From Colwellia sp. 75C3 (lineage in GTDB: Bacteria; Pseudomonadota; Gammaproteobacteria; Enterobacterales; Alteromonadaceae): DNA of 64,000 nucleotides. A program made the translations under genes and the position numbers. The stretch spans positions 21,107 to 85,106 of the forward strand of contig NZ_PJAU01000051.1 of NCBI RefSeq assembly GCF_002836255.1, in the 5' to 3' direction. Under the pieces are notes generated by a model. It saw only the letters and a list, made by a program, of their open reading frames with translations. It was not told the DNA's origin and searched no databases. Of this stretch, positions 62,201 through 64,000 are shown piece after piece; position 1 is the stretch's first letter; every line of letters begins with the position of its first letter.

Positions 62201-64000
62201 CCAAAATTTAACATTGTTAGGTAAAGATATTATCTTTACCGACAATCTAGGTGACATTTTTACTCTTGGTGATCTTAAAGTCACAGCAACAGGTGCTGTC
62301 ACTGCTACTAATGTAAATATCACTTCTGCTAGCCTAAATGTTGTTAGTTCAACAGATTTCACCTCAGGAAATATAACTACTGTTATTGATGGTCAAAATG
62401 GTGGCGATATTATCATCAATGCGATCAACCTTGATGTTAGTGATATTGATACCTCTTCAACAAGTAATGATGGTGGTAGCGTTACCTTAAAGGTAAGTAA
62501 CAGCTCTACGAATGATGGCGCATCAATCATAATCGACTCTATAGATAGTTCGGGCTCGCGTGATGGTGGTGTGATTAATTTAAGTGTTACTGATACCGAG
62601 CTGGGTAATGCAAATTTACAAGCAAGTGGCACAATAGATAGCTCAGGATCGCGTAATGGCGGAACAATTACCCTAGCTGTGGTTGATAGTGGTGCGGGTA
62701 ACGCGAGCATAGATGTACAGGGCCTTAACAGCTCGGGCACTAATGATGGCCGCGCTATTAACATAAGTGCTATAGATAATGATGACGGTAAAGTCATTAT
62801 AAGTTTACAAGCCTTAAATAGTTTAGGTATAAACCGAGCTGGAGATATTGACGTAACTGCTGAAGATAATGGTGTTGGTGCAACATCGGGTTCAGTTATT
62901 ACCTTGGCTGGGGATATTAATTCCGAAGGTGTTAATATTTCTAAAACAGGTGCGGTAAATATTTCTCTAAAAGGTGAGAATCAAGGCACAGTAGCACTTA
63001 CATATGATCATAGCGGTACCAATACGAATAGTTTTACGTCGAGTGTAATTGTAACAAGTACAACTGCTGTGACTACAGATATTTTAATCGGTGCTGATAG
63101 AACTAATGCATGGGTAATTAATGCGACCAATACAACACTAAATACTAATCTAACAGCACTTGGTTTTGCTAATTTAACCGGTGGCAGCGAAGTCGATAAT
63201 TTCACCTTGGCATTGATGGATAACATCACAGGGTTAATCAGTGGTGGTGCAGGCCTTGATACCTTAAAACTTACAACCGCTAGCCAGTCGGTTGTTATCG
63301 GTACTGATATTTCAGCTATTGAAACTGTTACAGCATTTGATACGGATAATACCTTAACCGCGAGTAATATAGTTAATAGTTGGCTAGTTACTGGCGACAA
63401 CCAAGGTGTAATTAATAACGCTACGGCTGATGAAGTTAACTTTGTTAATTTCAATAAACTAACCGGTGGTACTGGCAATGACGATTTTGTTATGGATGTT
63501 GCCGGCAATATAAATACCCTTGTTGGGGGAGGTGGTGCAGGTGTTGATAGCCTGTCGGCTCGCACTAATGTTACCAATATATGGGCCTTTACTGATGCAC
63601 TATCTTCATTAACGCAAGACAATGACCCTGCAGCAGATGAACTATATGTTGGTGATTTCTCGGGTATTGAAACTTATATTACCGGCAAGGATAATGAGTG
63701 GGCAGATGTTTCTGCGTTAACAACTAATATTAATGTCAGTAGTTTCTTAGATTTTGCCGGTATTGTTGGTAATAACTTAACCAGTACTTTACTTGGTCAA
63801 GACATTGCTAGTACTTGGACTATAGGCAAAGTAAAAGATGCTAACGATAATGATAGCTTAGGTATCAATGATGGTACTTACACTGCAGGTGCAGAGTCAC
63901 TTAAGTTTATTGGTTTTGCTAACCTAACCGGTGGCGACAAGGTCGATGAGTTTATTCTATCCAAAATGGATGATATCACAGGGTTAATTAGTGGTGGTGC
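59277..64000 (+). CDS. Two-partner-secretion filamentous adhesin (TpsA-like), 3' end beyond the window
   Basis: Open from ATG 59277 (TAAGGA 7 bases upstream) to the edge: at least 1574 residues without a stop. It has a long Lys/Gln/Asn-rich leader (about 52 residues), then a hydrophobic signal ending in PAFAAG, i.e. an extended signal peptide. The TPS domain follows (HMAINWDSYNV, VILVNPNGIVF, LNVGSLVASG). A long beta-helix-like region is rich in Gly, Asn, Asp, Ser and Thr. From about 63.1 kb, units with LTGG...D(N/E)F and GLISGG recur, in the style of Ca-binding Gly-rich repeats. It should be exported by a TpsB partner not seen here. Minus-strand frames opposite it are shadows. Confidence 0.88.
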   Translation, partial: MSNRLNDKKNTGSQNQQSKAQPNKLKPNKPLAKKTQASKNQAKNSQTKKLNSQNFALSSTAFSVCVALSSYALPSIINPAFAAGPKGGVVVSGSGSITKDAAETIIKQNSQHMAINWDSYNVASNERVQYIQPNSQSVSLNNILSSNGSVIAGNIDANGKVILVNPNGIVFTQSSTLNVGSLVASGLSITPDDFINGNYVFDAFENADGAVINHGIINAATGGSVTLLGKQVENHGYISANLGAVNLAVGKQAILTFEAGGLLGVSITDAILQDELGLDPALVNSGEITAKGGRVLLTASVSQDVFSQAVNSGIESASSVVMHADGSFTLGGGADVLNTGTIDVSINESVDSFLLDELKQANETFDLSSNTTSSKIVILGDNITSSGQLLANTSYANGTNTTKPSGEIELHAQNTTLLTENSQTLATSANGIGGIVKVLGDKVGLLNNSVVDVSGDIGGGGIFIGGDYLGENDLIRNATASFIAGNTQISANAINEGDGGRIIIWGNDSAKVYGNISATGGFIRGDGGFVETSAGVVSLDLTVDVSAANGNAGAWLIDPYNITMSNADGSNFNETDPDPVDGVDVDAMFTNDGGDSNINLSTLLTALDNGGNVTIRTSESGSTTEADVVFDGDGNITTAGSGNITLVDDFDLHTKDGAVSTLTLEAHNDININGKIYDSEFNNDPVHLTLTADYDKDNQGDVTAIANIQTSGGDFTATGVSITLAEVTTLGFEGWSNSLQGSAGGAILLQASTGSVETGALTTQGGEAYNRNGHAAGNITIEAVTGITVTGAINAQGSVGGDKDTGGSGYDGGAGGIVKLTSAGGDIDLENTVNSSGGNGHTAENDHEASGGNAGAITIEATTGSVTLAAVSSDGGDADGKDPSNDHIAGNAAVITLIGTSIMLEGNLSAKGGNDPDANTKVLGTGANVILNGAVTLANNITIDATGSTDGDICFTDDCAIPGTTSTINGSVAHAQNLTLLGKDIIFTDNLGDIFTLGDLKVTATGAVTATNVNITSASLNVVSSTDFTSGNITTVIDGQNGGDIIINAINLDVSDIDTSSTSNDGGSVTLKVSNSSTNDGASIIIDSIDSSGSRDGGVINLSVTDTELGNANLQASGTIDSSGSRNGGTITLAVVDSGAGNASIDVQGLNSSGTNDGRAINISAIDNDDGKVIISLQALNSLGINRAGDIDVTAEDNGVGATSGSVITLAGDINSEGVNISKTGAVNISLKGENQGTVALTYDHSGTNTNSFTSSVIVTSTTAVTTDILIGADRTNAWVINATNTTLNTNLTALGFANLTGGSEVDNFTLALMDNITGLISGGAGLDTLKLTTASQSVVIGTDISAIETVTAFDTDNTLTASNIVNSWLVTGDNQGVINNATADEVNFVNFNKLTGGTGNDDFVMDVAGNINTLVGGGGAGVDSLSARTNVTNIWAFTDALSSLTQDNDPAADELYVGDFSGIETYITGKDNEWADVSALTTNINVSSFLDFAGIVGNNLTSTLLGQDIASTWTIGKVKDANDNDSLGINDGTYTAGAESLKFIGFANLTGGDKVDEFILSKMDDITGLISGG

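Noticed and set aside
60182..63622. Several minus-strand frames of 75-204 codons rich in Ser, Val, Pro and Leu
   Set aside because: They are antisense shadows of the repetitive adhesin, which is open throughout on the plus strand with signal peptide and TPS motifs.

Overview
The window looks like chromosome from a cold-adapted or marine gammaproteobacterium of the Colwellia / Alteromonadales type. That placement is inferred from low GC, gene content and protein style; no rRNA or other taxonomic marker is present. No tRNA, insertion sequence, CRISPR array or phage gene was recognised.

Left part, metabolism and stress (1-15.0 kb). The window opens with a sialic-acid catabolic locus: nanE (cut by the window edge), an unusual fusion of a secreted kelch/mutarotase-like propeller with a sodium:solute symporter, a NanR-type GntR regulator, and a divergent alpha/beta hydrolase. 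Two nearly identical operators with direct TATACC repeats (GGTATA on the other strand) tie the symporter and hydrolase promoters to NanR. Next come pgi, a DUF1203 gene, ada and a small thioredoxin-fold gene. Then a nitric-oxide detoxification block follows (hmp, nnrS, a small membrane protein, divergent norR). The nnrS promoter region carries two GT-N7-AC NorR boxes and a textbook sigma-54 promoter. A secreted M20D amidohydrolase follows.

Centre (15.2-50.2 kb). A complete type VI secretion (T6SS) core is encoded by two divergent sets. The minus-strand operon is tssA-tssB-tssC-orf71-tssC2-tssE-tssF-tssG-lipoprotein-tssH. The plus-strand set is fha-tssJ-tssK-tssL-tssM-tagF-pppA-ppkA. Hcp, VgrG and PAAR genes are absent from the window. 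The T6SS is flanked by what looks like one split envelope-energising module. Three TPR proteins lie to the left. To the right lie an ExbB/TolQ-like channel, two ExbD/TolR-like proteins and a TonB-like protein with an AgmX/PglI-type C-terminus. This resembles the parts list of the Myxococcus Agl/Glt motor.

Right part (50.2-64 kb). A minus-strand operon contains a DUF4123 T6SS adaptor, an unrecognised 816-residue protein (candidate effector) and three further unrecognised proteins (candidate immunity or accessory). Next is a surface lipoprotein with Ig-like and BspA-like repeats. The window ends inside a very large two-partner-secretion adhesin, open from 59277 to the edge.

How the parts may work together. 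The threonine motif (D/A)(K/R)TV(F/I) occurs in the N-terminus of TssL, four times in the N-terminal tail of the kinase PpkA, and in PpkA's own activation loop. This suggests a PpkA - TssL - FHA phospho-switch controlling T6SS assembly, reset by PppA. The DUF4123 operon probably supplies cargo. The adhesin, lipoprotein and TPR/Exb module are further envelope and contact functions.
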